From NCBI GenBank assembly GCA_031292355.1, contig JARLHI010000057.1:124001-188000 (forward strand): a stretch of 64,000 nt of DNA, in the 5' to 3' direction. This document shows positions 46,993 through 55,276 of the stretch, one piece after another; positions within the stretch are counted from its first letter, which is position 1, and the number at the start of each line of letters is the position of its first letter. The stretch comes from Candidatus Obscuribacterales bacterium (GTDB lineage: Bacteria; Cyanobacteriota; Vampirovibrionia; Obscuribacterales; Obscuribacteraceae). The notes under the pieces are model-generated. The model did not search any database, had not been told where the DNA came from, and was given only the letters and a program-made list of their open reading frames with translations. The position numbers were made by a program, and so were the translations under genes.

Positions 46993-47706
46993 TTAGCGAT
47001 GCGTCCAGCTGTCCAGCACTTGCTCGACGAGATAACGACGATTAGTCAGACCGAGCGAATCGAAAAAGGTCATCAATAGTTGCTTGTAGGCCTGTCTTTC
47101 ATCAGTGTCAGCAAGGATGATTTTCTCCGCCCCTGGCTCAGCCGCGAGTACCGTCTCTAACCAATCTGGCAAATACTCGCCTTCCTGACTGATTACCTCG
47201 AGCATTTTCATCACACCAGCGTGAATTTTGGCGCGGAAAATAGTAAACACCTCAGCCGTGTCGGATCGATACAGTTCGAACAGTTCTGCGTTATCGAATG
47301 TTAGACCAAATTCCAAGAAGTTGCGCTCGAGCGCCTGCACACTTTGCCAGTCACTATAACTAAAGTCTGCATCACCTAAAGCCTGGAACTGCCCAATTTG
47401 CACGCCGACGTTTTTAATTACACGCAGAATCTGCTCTGCCTCTAGCGTTCTGGTGCTCAGATAAAAAGAGATGATTTCCTCGTCATCAACGACAACACCT
47501 GTGGAAGCAAAAGCCTGACGCTGCCAGCTAATTTGCCAAATCGCCTGCCGATCCAAATCGGCATTCATTGCCTGCAGACGCCGTAAGTCGTTTTCAGCAT
47601 CAGAATGCTTTTTAACCTGCTCAATCAAAGACGACAGCTCAGCTGCTGCAGTGCATCCTGAGTCAGGCTCCATAGTGTGCAAACCGTTTTCTGTTGACTC
47701 GCCCAA
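46993..47706 (-). CDS. Hypothetical acidic helical protein
   Basis: 237 residues, soluble, mostly helical, acidic. No family recognised. Segments such as LSSLIEQVKKHSDAENDLRR, LNFLEFG-like helices and DWLETVLAAEPGAEKIILAD show amphipathic helices but no motif. The frame opens with a TTG at 47706 with AAAGGAG upstream at a long distance; an ATG eleven codons in (47673) is also possible. It precedes the diiron oxygenase operon on the same strand, separated by 134 bases that contain that operon's operator, so it is probably a separate unit. Confidence 0.5.
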   Translation of the reverse strand: MGESTENGLHTMEPDSGCTAAAELSSLIEQVKKHSDAENDLRRLQAMNADLDRQAIWQISWQRQAFASTGVVVDDEEIISFYLSTRTLEAEQILRVIKNVGVQIGQFQALGDADFSYSDWQSVQALERNFLEFGLTFDNAELFELYRSDTAEVFTIFRAKIHAGVMKMLEVISQEGEYLPDWLETVLAAEPGAEKIILADTDERQAYKQLLMTFFDSLGLTNRRYLVEQVLDSWTHR

Positions 47707-47789
47707 GTATAATGCGCGCTCCTTTTAAGCATGGAGGAAGCCGATAAATCCGACTGCCACATTATGCCCAAAATTGAACCTGAACTGTC

Positions 47790-48563
47790 TTACTCGAGAG
47801 AGGAGATTGCTTGTTCGACGCGTTTGTGGAAGGCCGGACTCATATAACGCTCCACAATTTGCAGTCTCAAATCGCGTCCAAGCATAGCCGAATCAGAATT
47901 ATGCAATGCACCAAATTGGGCCCGACCGATTGCTTTTTTAGCCTCACCGAGAGAAACAGATTCGTTTTGCGCAATTGCCTGAGCAATTCGAAGAACCTGA
48001 GCCCGCAATGAGCCACTGTCAAAAAGATCGTCTATTAGTCCACGTCTGAGGGCTTCGTCACTATGAATGGTGCTTGCCGTGTACAACATTTGCTTAGCAA
48101 AAGCAGAACCAACAAGTGCCACCAATCGAGCAATTGACGCATCGTCAAGGATGATACCAAGTCGAGCAACTGGAATGCCAAATGTGGCATTCTTAGAGGC
48201 ATACCGCAAATCACAGGCAGAAGCGAGCAAGCACCCACCCCCGAAACATGGTCCCTGAATCATCGCAAGCACGGGTAACTCAAAACGCCAGACTGCATTC
48301 AAACAGTCTTCTATAGCCAGCCAGAATTCCATTGCGCTGTCGAAGTCATGAAGCTTTTGCAATTCGTGCAAATCCGCACCGGATGCAAAAGAATCCCCCT
48401 GCCCAGTCAAAACTATAACCCTTGCGCCTCGCCCTTTTAAGCGGTCCAGAACGCCCGGCAATTTCTGCCACATTTCAGTTGTAATCGCATTATGCGATTC
48501 CGGTCGATTTAGGGTGATGACACCAATGTTCTCTTCGAGTGAAGAAAGAATATGTTCAGCCAT
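47790..48563 (-). CDS. Enoyl-CoA hydratase/isomerase family protein
   Basis: 257 residues, the standard crotonase size. IGVITLNRPESHNAITTEMW opens the fold; the first oxyanion-hole segment is DSFASGADLHEL, the second is GPCFGGGCLLASACDLRYAS. The position usually held by the first catalytic Glu is in IQGPCFGGGC...; the second is RLGIILDDASI, where the common Glu or Asp of the second position appears as Asp (DD). It likely hydrates or isomerises an enoyl-CoA in beta-oxidation, matching other acyl-CoA genes in the window, though it is 15 kb from them. It follows the lnt-DUF192 pair on the same strand by 34 bases. Exact reaction not provable. Confidence 0.85.
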   Translation of the reverse strand: MAEHILSSLEENIGVITLNRPESHNAITTEMWQKLPGVLDRLKGRGARVIVLTGQGDSFASGADLHELQKLHDFDSAMEFWLAIEDCLNAVWRFELPVLAMIQGPCFGGGCLLASACDLRYASKNATFGIPVARLGIILDDASIARLVALVGSAFAKQMLYTASTIHSDEALRRGLIDDLFDSGSLRAQVLRIAQAIAQNESVSLGEAKKAIGRAQFGALHNSDSAMLGRDLRLQIVERYMSPAFHKRVEQAISSLE

Positions 48564-48597
48564 TTCTGCCTGCCGAAAAGTTTAAAAATTCAAAGGT

Positions 48598-49146
48598 TTA
48601 CGGTTTAGCGCTGGGAGCAGCAACCGCGGGCAATTCGAATGACACACTGTCACCTTCTTTGACGTTGTGCTTGGCAGCATATCCAGCCTGCAGCTCAATT
48701 ACTTCACTTGCTTCCAAGCCTTTGCCAGGAGGATACGTCACACAGTCATGAGGATTTTCAGAATGACACGGCTGGGCATTGGCAAAAATCTTGACAATCT
48801 TGTCATTTTTGACGAAGAGCATATCAAGAGGAATAAGTGTGTGGTACATCCAAAAATTTACTGCTTTAGGAGGATGAAAAAGAAAGACCATGCCCTGATC
48901 TTCAGCCAGAGAGGTTCGATACATCAAGCCTCTCTCGATTTCTTCAGGAGTTGCCGCGACTTCCAGTTTGACAACATCGGCACCAATTTTGACGGTCGGT
49001 ACGCTGCTTGGTGTTACACCCGCTGGTGTGTCGCTAGCGCGACCGGCACTTTCACCGCGACTAGCGGCAAATAGCGCAGAGACGCCAATGATCAGCAAGA
49101 TTGCCACTTTGAGTCCAACATCTGTATTGCGAGAACTGAGATTCAT
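48598..49146 (-). CDS. Exported DUF192 family protein
   Basis: 182 residues from the ATG at 49146, which overlaps the lnt stop codon (ATGA); a GTG three codons earlier is also in frame. A signal peptide or anchor (VAILLIIGVSALFAA) is followed by a low-complexity linker and the DUF192 domain: EVAATPEEIERGLMYRTSLA, then MVFLFHPPKAVNFWMYHTLI, PLDMLFVKNDKIVKIFANA and VIELQAGYAAKHNVKEGDSV. The family is small, periplasmic or exported, without a proven function. Its coupling to the lipoprotein N-acyltransferase gene is notable. Family assignment sure. Confidence 0.88.
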   Translation of the reverse strand: MNLSSRNTDVGLKVAILLIIGVSALFAASRGESAGRASDTPAGVTPSSVPTVKIGADVVKLEVAATPEEIERGLMYRTSLAEDQGMVFLFHPPKAVNFWMYHTLIPLDMLFVKNDKIVKIFANAQPCHSENPHDCVTYPPGKGLEASEVIELQAGYAAKHNVKEGDSVSFELPAVAAPSAKP

Positions 49147-50777
49147 AGCCACCACATTCTAGAAAAAGGCGTCGGTTTGTAGAGGAATTGTACCGTGTCT
49201 AATATAACCCCTCTTTTTCCTGGTATCGATTGTGACTTAACCATACCACTGGGATCTATTACTGCTGAGATGCCAGTGTTAGAGGCGATAACAACGTAAC
49301 GTCCATTTTCAACAGCTCTAAACACCGCAGCAGCAAGCATTTGTCGGTTTAATGAGGATGAGTGAAACCAGCCGAGATTAGCAATATTAACGAGCAGAGA
49401 AGCGCCCCTTCTGACTTCGGTAGAGATCAGATGCGGATAGATAATTTCGTTGCAAATACTGACACCGACCTTGCCCCACATAGTTTGCAAAAGATGAGTT
49501 TGATTACCCTGCAGAAATCTCTCTGGACCGGAATAGATCTTGGCCACATCCTGACCAAAAATACCAAGTGGTGCAAATTCACCAAATGGCACCAGACGCT
49601 GCTTGGCGTAGAGCACTTCTTTGGTCGGCAAAAAGGAGAGCAATCTTGCACCATTGATACGACCATCATTGAGAGATTCGATCGAGCCCACGATAATCTC
49701 TTTCTTTTCTCTTCGCACCAGATTCTGCATGCCATCGAGCAATAACCCATGTTCACTCTGTTGCGAGTTGAGAACACCTTCAGGATAGATCAACAGGTTG
49801 ACACCAATATTGGTAGCAAGTTGAGAGTAACGTTTGGCAATTTCTGCATTAGAAGAGGTCTTCATTCGCTCTTCTTCAATCGAGACATTGCCCTGAATAA
49901 TGCCAACTGGGACAGTCGGAGTTTGATCGTAGAAATTATCGACACTGTCGGTTCTACTTGCGTAGGCGACGTCAGCGGTTTCAGCTCGTCCACCAATATT
50001 TACAACGGTCAAAAGAAGCGCTACTAAGACGCAATCAAGCGTTGAGCCAATTACTTTCGAAAACTGGTCGACTCTTTGACCAAGGGCCGGAGCAAGGTTC
50101 GTGCAATCAAGTACCAGTTGAGCTAGGGCCGCGTTGCAAAGAACTATCAACATGTCCACCAAACCACTGCCACCATAGCGAGCCAGCTGGATGAGGGGCA
50201 AATTAGCGTGCTGTGAATAAGCGAGTTGATTGACTGGCAATGCTTTGAACCATTCTGCGGTACCGATTGTCCATTGAAAAAACATCCAGACAATAGGAAC
50301 GCACAGCAGGTAAGGAATATAGGGTCGCTTATAGAAAGCGACGAAACCAGAACGCACTGGCAAACAATAAATCAAAAGGGCAAAAGCAGAAAACAATATT
50401 GCCTGATGCAGTGATTCCACCAACCAGATCAAAGCACAAGTCTGCATAGCAAAAAGATCTGGCATCCCGAGCCACCGCAAAGGATACAGCCCCAGACAAC
50501 AGCTCAGACCAACAAGATGATAGCCCAGTCCAAAAATCAAGCCAGTCCATGCAGCCTCGGTGCGACTAGACGCCGCACGCAGTAACACCAGAAGTGGTGC
50601 CAATGCGATCCAGGCAAGAAATGTCATATCAAAAGCAGCTGAAGATAGTCCCAAAAGGCAGCCGAAAGCAAGAGCCATCGGCAGTTTTTCGGCCATGCTC
50701 AAATTTTCCAGCCAACCGCGCTCTGCGCTCAAGGCAATCGCGTCAACACTAATTTGACTGGGAGGGCTACTTTGCAT
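49143..50777 (-). CDS. lnt: Apolipoprotein N-acyltransferase
   Basis: About 544 residues from the ATG at 50777; the open frame reaches a TTG at 50822 and neither start has a clear ribosome site. Several N-terminal membrane helices (ALAFGCLLGLSSAAFDMTFL; LLVLLRAASSRTEAAWTGLI) carry a nitrilase-type domain on the outer face. Its catalytic triad can be seen: Glu in LLIYPEGVLNSQ, Lys in YAKQRLVPFGEFAPLG, and Cys in GVSICNEIIYP. Lnt adds the third acyl chain to the N-terminal Cys of lipoproteins, a Gram-negative envelope trait. The DUF192 gene overlaps its stop codon. Confidence 0.93.
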   Translation of the reverse strand: MQSSPPSQISVDAIALSAERGWLENLSMAEKLPMALAFGCLLGLSSAAFDMTFLAWIALAPLLVLLRAASSRTEAAWTGLIFGLGYHLVGLSCCLGLYPLRWLGMPDLFAMQTCALIWLVESLHQAILFSAFALLIYCLPVRSGFVAFYKRPYIPYLLCVPIVWMFFQWTIGTAEWFKALPVNQLAYSQHANLPLIQLARYGGSGLVDMLIVLCNAALAQLVLDCTNLAPALGQRVDQFSKVIGSTLDCVLVALLLTVVNIGGRAETADVAYASRTDSVDNFYDQTPTVPVGIIQGNVSIEEERMKTSSNAEIAKRYSQLATNIGVNLLIYPEGVLNSQQSEHGLLLDGMQNLVRREKKEIIVGSIESLNDGRINGARLLSFLPTKEVLYAKQRLVPFGEFAPLGIFGQDVAKIYSGPERFLQGNQTHLLQTMWGKVGVSICNEIIYPHLISTEVRRGASLLVNIANLGWFHSSSLNRQMLAAAVFRAVENGRYVVIASNTGISAVIDPSGMVKSQSIPGKRGVILDTVQFLYKPTPFSRMWWL

Positions 50778-50923
50778 TGGTCTAAAAAACTGATGTAAAA
50801 ATAGGTATGTTCCTGTACGCAAGACAATGTTACACTTGCCGGGACCCTCTTGTAATGAAAGAATTGAAGGGGTTCGACTGAAATAAGCTTTTTGATGCCG
50901 ATTTTAACAAGGACGCTCAAAAT

Positions 50924-51472
50924 TTGAGAATAATAGGAATCGATCCAGGCACTGCTACTGTAGGTTACGGTGTTTTGGACTGCACCGGCAATGGCAGCAA
51001 AGAATCCTTAACATATATCGCATCCGGTATCATTTCTACATCCAAAGATCTCTCACCCGGCAGCAGACTGCATATCATTCGCTGTGATCTGGTCAGTTTG
51101 ATCGAGCAGTTCAAACCAGACATTGCTGCAATTGAATCTCTTTTCTTTTTCAAAAACGCCAAAACGTTCGTCCCTGTAGCTCAAGCCCGTGGCGTCATTC
51201 TCGAAGCCTGCGAATTTATGGGACTGCCTGCATTTAGCTATACGCCAATGCAAGTAAAAATGCATCTCACCGGTTATGGCAAGTCAGATAAAGAACAAGT
51301 GCAATTGATGGTGGCAAAGTTACTCGATCTAACAAAAATCATTAAACCAGATGACGCCGCGGACGCTGTGGCCATCGCTGTCTGTCATTCACGCATGGCT
51401 ATTACAATGCCCCCTCAGCCGATCACTACAGCTCCATCTGCCGCAAAAACAAGGGCTATGAGTCAGCTCTGA
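50924..51472 (+). CDS. ruvC: Holliday junction endonuclease RuvC
   Basis: 182 residues, typical of RuvC. The four acidic catalytic positions are present: Asp in IGIDPGTATVGYGVLD, Glu in AAIESLFFFKNAKT, and the two Asp of DDAADAVAIAVCH. The segment FVPVAQARGVILEACEF and PMQVKMHLTGYGKSDKEQVQ are also conserved. It cuts Holliday junctions after RuvAB branch migration. The start is TTG at 50924 with AAGGA ten bases upstream. It is divergent from lnt and overlaps the convergent BtuF-like gene by 17 bases. Confidence 0.96.
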   Translation: MRIIGIDPGTATVGYGVLDCTGNGSKESLTYIASGIISTSKDLSPGSRLHIIRCDLVSLIEQFKPDIAAIESLFFFKNAKTFVPVAQARGVILEACEFMGLPAFSYTPMQVKMHLTGYGKSDKEQVQLMVAKLLDLTKIIKPDDAADAVAIAVCHSRMAITMPPQPITTAPSAAKTRAMSQL

Positions 51473-52370
51473 CCCAGCCAGTTCCATGATGTTTTTGTGG
51501 AAAAGTTTCAGGATGAAATAACTCGGCGAGAATTTCCAGCGATTCAAGCACGCGAGGCCCAGGACGATTGAAATACTGATTGCCATCGCAGACAAAAACT
51601 CTCTTGTTTTTGGCCGCTTTGAGATTATTCCAGCCAGGATGATTCTGCAATAAATGCATTTCTGTTTGCGTTCTCTCAATACCAAATCCGCATGGGCTGA
51701 CGATAATAATGTCAGGATCTTGAGCAAACAATTGATCAAAAGACATCCATGGTGAGTGTTTTCCCGCTTCGCCGAATAAATTGATGCCACCAGCCATGAC
51801 AATCAACTCAGGCATCCAATTGCCCGCTGCCATCAACGGTTCAATCCACTCGATACAAGCCACTCTGGGCTTATCCAAACCGGCAGTGGCGCTCTCGATT
51901 GTCGACATCGCTTGACTCAAGTCAACAACTAATTTGTCTGCTCGCTCGCTCATATTTAAAGCCGCGCCAACTCTTTTTATATCAAGCCAGATATCCGCCA
52001 GTGAATTTGGCTCCAGCGAGACTATCTGCGGTTGCGAACTGATAAATTGACACGCAGCTTCTTCGACATCTTTGAGACTAACCGCGCACACTTCACACTG
52101 AGCCTGAGTAATGATGTGGCTTGGCTTAAGCGCATCGACAATTTGCGCATCGACACGATAAACGCTTAGTGACTCCTGCAAAATTGCTTTGACGCGCTGA
52201 TCGATTTCGTAGCTGCTGCCTTCTACATTGAATTTCGGTGAAGTGCAAACAGGCAAATCTTTGACGAATTCGGGAAAATCGCATTCATGGGAGCGTCCAA
52301 CGAGCTCTTGAGCCAGTCCAAGACGACAAACAATTTCAGTGGAGCTAGCAATTAAGGAAACAATGCGCAT
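51456..52370 (-). CDS. BtuF-like cobalamin-type substrate-binding protein without a signal peptide
   Basis: 304 residues of the class III periplasmic binding protein fold: MRIVSLIASSTEIVCRLGLA, then ELVGRSHECDFPE, PSHIITQAQCEVCAVSLKDV, and VACIEWIEPLMAAGNWMPEL. The family is that of ABC-type cobalamin or iron-chelate binding proteins. The frame begins directly with the first strand of the domain and no membrane or signal segment precedes it, so the protein appears cytoplasmic, as in many stand-alone homologues. No permease or ATPase gene is nearby. It is preceded on the same strand by the hydroxyacid oxidase gene. Ligand unknown. Confidence 0.8.
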   Translation of the reverse strand: MRIVSLIASSTEIVCRLGLAQELVGRSHECDFPEFVKDLPVCTSPKFNVEGSSYEIDQRVKAILQESLSVYRVDAQIVDALKPSHIITQAQCEVCAVSLKDVEEAACQFISSQPQIVSLEPNSLADIWLDIKRVGAALNMSERADKLVVDLSQAMSTIESATAGLDKPRVACIEWIEPLMAAGNWMPELIVMAGGINLFGEAGKHSPWMSFDQLFAQDPDIIIVSPCGFGIERTQTEMHLLQNHPGWNNLKAAKNKRVFVCDGNQYFNRPGPRVLESLEILAELFHPETFPQKHHGTGWVRADS

Positions 52371-52389
52371 TGGTCACCAACCTTCAATT

Positions 52390-53514
52390 TTATTGAACGA
52401 CCAGGTCTGAGGTAATTGAAGCAATATCGTCGCAGCCAGCAAGAGCCATCGCGAGATCGAATTCATCCATTAAGAGCTGAAGAACGTGGGCAACGCCAGC
52501 GGCTCCATCCACGGTCAAACCCCAGATTAAAGGACGACCAAGTAGCACAGCTGTCGCTCCAAGGGCGAGCGCCTTCAAAACATCAGTACCGCGTCTAATA
52601 CCACCATCAACTAAAATCGGAATATTGCTATCGAAAGTATTTACGGCTTGCACCACGGGCGGTAGTGCCTTGATTGTCGAGATAGAAGTGTCAAGTTGAC
52701 GTCCGCCATGGTTGGACACAATTATGCCTTTAGCCCCTGAATGAATCGCTCTCAAAGCATCGTCTGGTCTCAATATTCCTTTGACTAGGATTGGCACATC
52801 GGTCAGTGACACCAGCCATTCGAGATCTTTCCAGGTCAACGTACAATCGTAGAGCGAAGCAAAATACGCCGCCAGCCCCGAATCTGGTAAATCACCTGGT
52901 AGCTTTTTTAAGGAGTCAGAAGATGTATTCTGCCAGTTGGCGATACTTAGATCAGCCGGAAGATGAAACCGATTTCTGATGTCATTTTCTCGTTTACCAA
53001 TAAGCGGAACATCGACGGTCACAACAATTGCCTTGCATCCAGATTGTGTCGCTCGCTGAACAAGATTTTTCGTCAACCCTTTGTCTTTGTAAACGTAGAG
53101 CTGAAACCAGATGTCCGAAGCCACTTTTTCGCAAACGTCCTCGACAGAATAATTGGAGAATGTGCTCAGAATGAATGTCGTACCGAGCGCTTCGCAAGCA
53201 GAGGCAGTAGCCAATTCACCATGGGGATGAGCCATCGCCTGAAAAGCCATTGGCGCCGCCAGTATTGGCACTGACAGTTTGCGCCCAAACAAATTTATCC
53301 CTTTCGATCGTTGCGAAACATCGACCATCACGCGTGGCAAAAGACGCAACTGCGCAAAATCCTGATGATTACTATCATCAGTTATTCCATCTGCAGCAAA
53401 ACCAGCAAAATATTCAAACGCCGATTGCGAGAGCTTGCGGCGCGCAACTTCTTCATACTCAAAGAGGTTGAGTAATTCGCTAATTTTAGAAAATTGATGC
53501 AGAGGCGATTCCAT
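52390..53514 (-). CDS. FMN-dependent alpha-hydroxy acid oxidase/dehydrogenase
   Basis: 374 residues, the usual size. N-terminal YFAGFAADGITDDSNHQDF and LPRVMVDVSQRS are family features; FMN-binding and catalytic parts are LAAPMAFQAMAHPHGELATA, FQLYVYKDKG, VTVDVPLIGKRENDIRN, the active-site SNHGGRQLD (His and Arg) and VDGGIRRGTDVLKALALGA. Such enzymes oxidise glycolate, lactate or longer 2-hydroxy acids. Without a docking domain it is probably a soluble oxidase of the glycolate/lactate type. It precedes the BtuF-like gene by 19 bases and is divergent from the ALDH gene. Substrate not determined. Confidence 0.9.
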   Translation of the reverse strand: MESPLHQFSKISELLNLFEYEEVARRKLSQSAFEYFAGFAADGITDDSNHQDFAQLRLLPRVMVDVSQRSKGINLFGRKLSVPILAAPMAFQAMAHPHGELATASACEALGTTFILSTFSNYSVEDVCEKVASDIWFQLYVYKDKGLTKNLVQRATQSGCKAIVVTVDVPLIGKRENDIRNRFHLPADLSIANWQNTSSDSLKKLPGDLPDSGLAAYFASLYDCTLTWKDLEWLVSLTDVPILVKGILRPDDALRAIHSGAKGIIVSNHGGRQLDTSISTIKALPPVVQAVNTFDSNIPILVDGGIRRGTDVLKALALGATAVLLGRPLIWGLTVDGAAGVAHVLQLLMDEFDLAMALAGCDDIASITSDLVVQ

Positions 53515-53627
53515 CCCTTCATTGTAAAGTCTTTGAGCCTCAGAATCATTGCCAAGAAGTTTTTCAGTATCACTGTCTACAATTGACTTATGTAATTATA
53601 AAATTCGAGATCTCAAGCCCCTCCTGG

Positions 53628-53650
53628 AGCTATATACAAAGCTATATAAT
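53628..53650 (+). promoter_or_regulatory. Promoter element with repeated AGCTATATA upstream of the ALDH gene
   Basis: AGCTATATA occurs at 53628-53636 and 53640-53648, and the second copy runs into a perfect TATAAT -10 box (53645-53650), 50 bases before the ATG. No good -35 box is seen at the usual spacing, so activation by a bound regulator is possible. Confidence 0.4.
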
Positions 53651-53699
53651 GACCGCCAGTAAACAGATTTACGAGCAAACGACTGAAGGAGTATGAGAT

Positions 53700-55244
53700 A
53701 TGAGCACGGTCACTAAGGCGCGTCTGGCTCTCAGCGGCGTTCAGGAGGCAATCCATATCGGGGCGACTTCTAAAAAAGCTTCAGGCTCGGTGCTAGAAGT
53801 CCGCTCTCCCATCGACGGACAGTCTCTAGCAACCATTCATCTGGCCCAAGCAGCTGACCTCAAAGCTGTGCTCGAGGCGTCTAAAGAGGCTTTTCTGCGC
53901 TGGCGGGTAGTCCCTGCTCCTGTACGGGGCGAATTGGTTCGCCGAATCGGCGAAAAAGCTCGCCTGCAAAAAGCTGAGCTCGCTGACATTCTTTCCAACG
54001 AAGTTGGCAAAACGACACAAGAAGCGCTTGGAGAAATTCAAGAATTCATTGATGTCTGCGACTTTGCCGTCGGCCTGTCCAGACAATTGCATGGTCTAAC
54101 CATTGCGTCAGAGCGTCCCGGTCATAGAATGATGGAACAATGGCATCCGCTTGGACCAATCGGCGTCATCACAGCTTTCAATTTCCCAGTTGCCGTATGG
54201 GCGTGGAACGCTATGCTTGCTTTTGTTTGTGGTGATTCAGTCATCTGGAAACCATCTGAAAAAGCGCCATTATGCGCTTTAGCGTGTCATCGTCTGGTCA
54301 ATGAAGTGATAGCCGAATTCGAAGTGGGCGGAGTCAATATCAAAGGCCTCGCCCTCTCGAGTGTAATTATCGGCTTGGCTGACGTTGGCGAAGCGCTTGC
54401 TCAAAGCACTGATGTACCCTTGGTTTCAGCGACTGGCTCAACACGCATGGGAGTAGCTGTCGCTCAAACTGTGGCCAAAAGATTGGGCCGATCGTTACTG
54501 GAATTAGGCGGCAACAACGCGATGATCGTCGCCCCCAGTGCCGACCTCGAGATGGCCACAAGAGCCATTGTTTTTGCGGCAGTGGGAACCACTGGTCAAC
54601 GTTGCACAACACTTCGTCGTTTAATCGTGCACAACTCGCAAGCAAAAGACCTTGTTGAAAAATTGAAGAAAGTCTATCCCGGTCTGCCAATTGGCGATCC
54701 GCGTGTGTCTGGCAAATTACTTGGACCGTTAATTGATAAAACCGCTTTCGACGCCATGCAAGAAGCCCTTACACAGGCAGTCAAGGAAGGTGGCAAAGTT
54801 ACAGGCGGCGAACGAGTCACCGAAGGCGTTCCGGCCAATGGCTATTATGTACGCCCGGCACTTGTGGAAATCGCTCACTCAGCCAAAATCGTGCAGCATG
54901 AAACATTCGCTCCTATTCTCTATGTCATGAGCTATGAAACCATCGAGGAAGGCATCAATATTCAGAACGATGTGCCTCAAGGTCTGTCCTCAGCTATCTT
55001 CACCTCAGATGTACGCGAAGCTGAATTGTTTATGTCACCTGCCGGCAGCGACTGCGGTATTGCAAACGTCAATATAGGCACTAGCGGAGCCGAAATCGGC
55101 GGCGCTTTTGGTGGTGAAAAGCAAACGGGTGGCGGCCGTGAATCAGGCTCTGACGCGTGGAAAAACTACATGCGTCGAACAACCAATACAATCAACTATT
55201 CCAAAGAGTTACCTTTAGCGCAGGGCGTTCAATTCAACGTTTAG
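53700..55244 (+). CDS. Aldehyde dehydrogenase, ALDH7 type (aminoadipate-semialdehyde/P6C dehydrogenase-like)
   Basis: 514 residues. Catalytic motifs: LELGGNNAMIVAPSADLEMA (Glu) and VGTTGQRCTTLRRLIVHNS (Cys near 303), the Asn in TAFNFPVAVWAWN, and the NAD-binding SATGSTRMGVAVAQ. The GGNNA and GQRCTTLRR spellings are characteristic of the ALDH7/AmaB group, which oxidises 2-aminoadipate semialdehyde (piperideine-6-carboxylate) in lysine breakdown. ATG at 53700 is preceded by GAAGGAG. The gene is monocistronic or shared with the GT39-like gene 32 bases downstream. Lysine degradation is an inference; no other lysine gene is in the window. Confidence 0.88.
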   Translation: MSTVTKARLALSGVQEAIHIGATSKKASGSVLEVRSPIDGQSLATIHLAQAADLKAVLEASKEAFLRWRVVPAPVRGELVRRIGEKARLQKAELADILSNEVGKTTQEALGEIQEFIDVCDFAVGLSRQLHGLTIASERPGHRMMEQWHPLGPIGVITAFNFPVAVWAWNAMLAFVCGDSVIWKPSEKAPLCALACHRLVNEVIAEFEVGGVNIKGLALSSVIIGLADVGEALAQSTDVPLVSATGSTRMGVAVAQTVAKRLGRSLLELGGNNAMIVAPSADLEMATRAIVFAAVGTTGQRCTTLRRLIVHNSQAKDLVEKLKKVYPGLPIGDPRVSGKLLGPLIDKTAFDAMQEALTQAVKEGGKVTGGERVTEGVPANGYYVRPALVEIAHSAKIVQHETFAPILYVMSYETIEEGINIQNDVPQGLSSAIFTSDVREAELFMSPAGSDCGIANVNIGTSGAEIGGAFGGEKQTGGGRESGSDAWKNYMRRTTNTINYSKELPLAQGVQFNV

Positions 55245-55276
55245 CAAACGTTTAAGGCAAGCGTCTAGACAACAAA

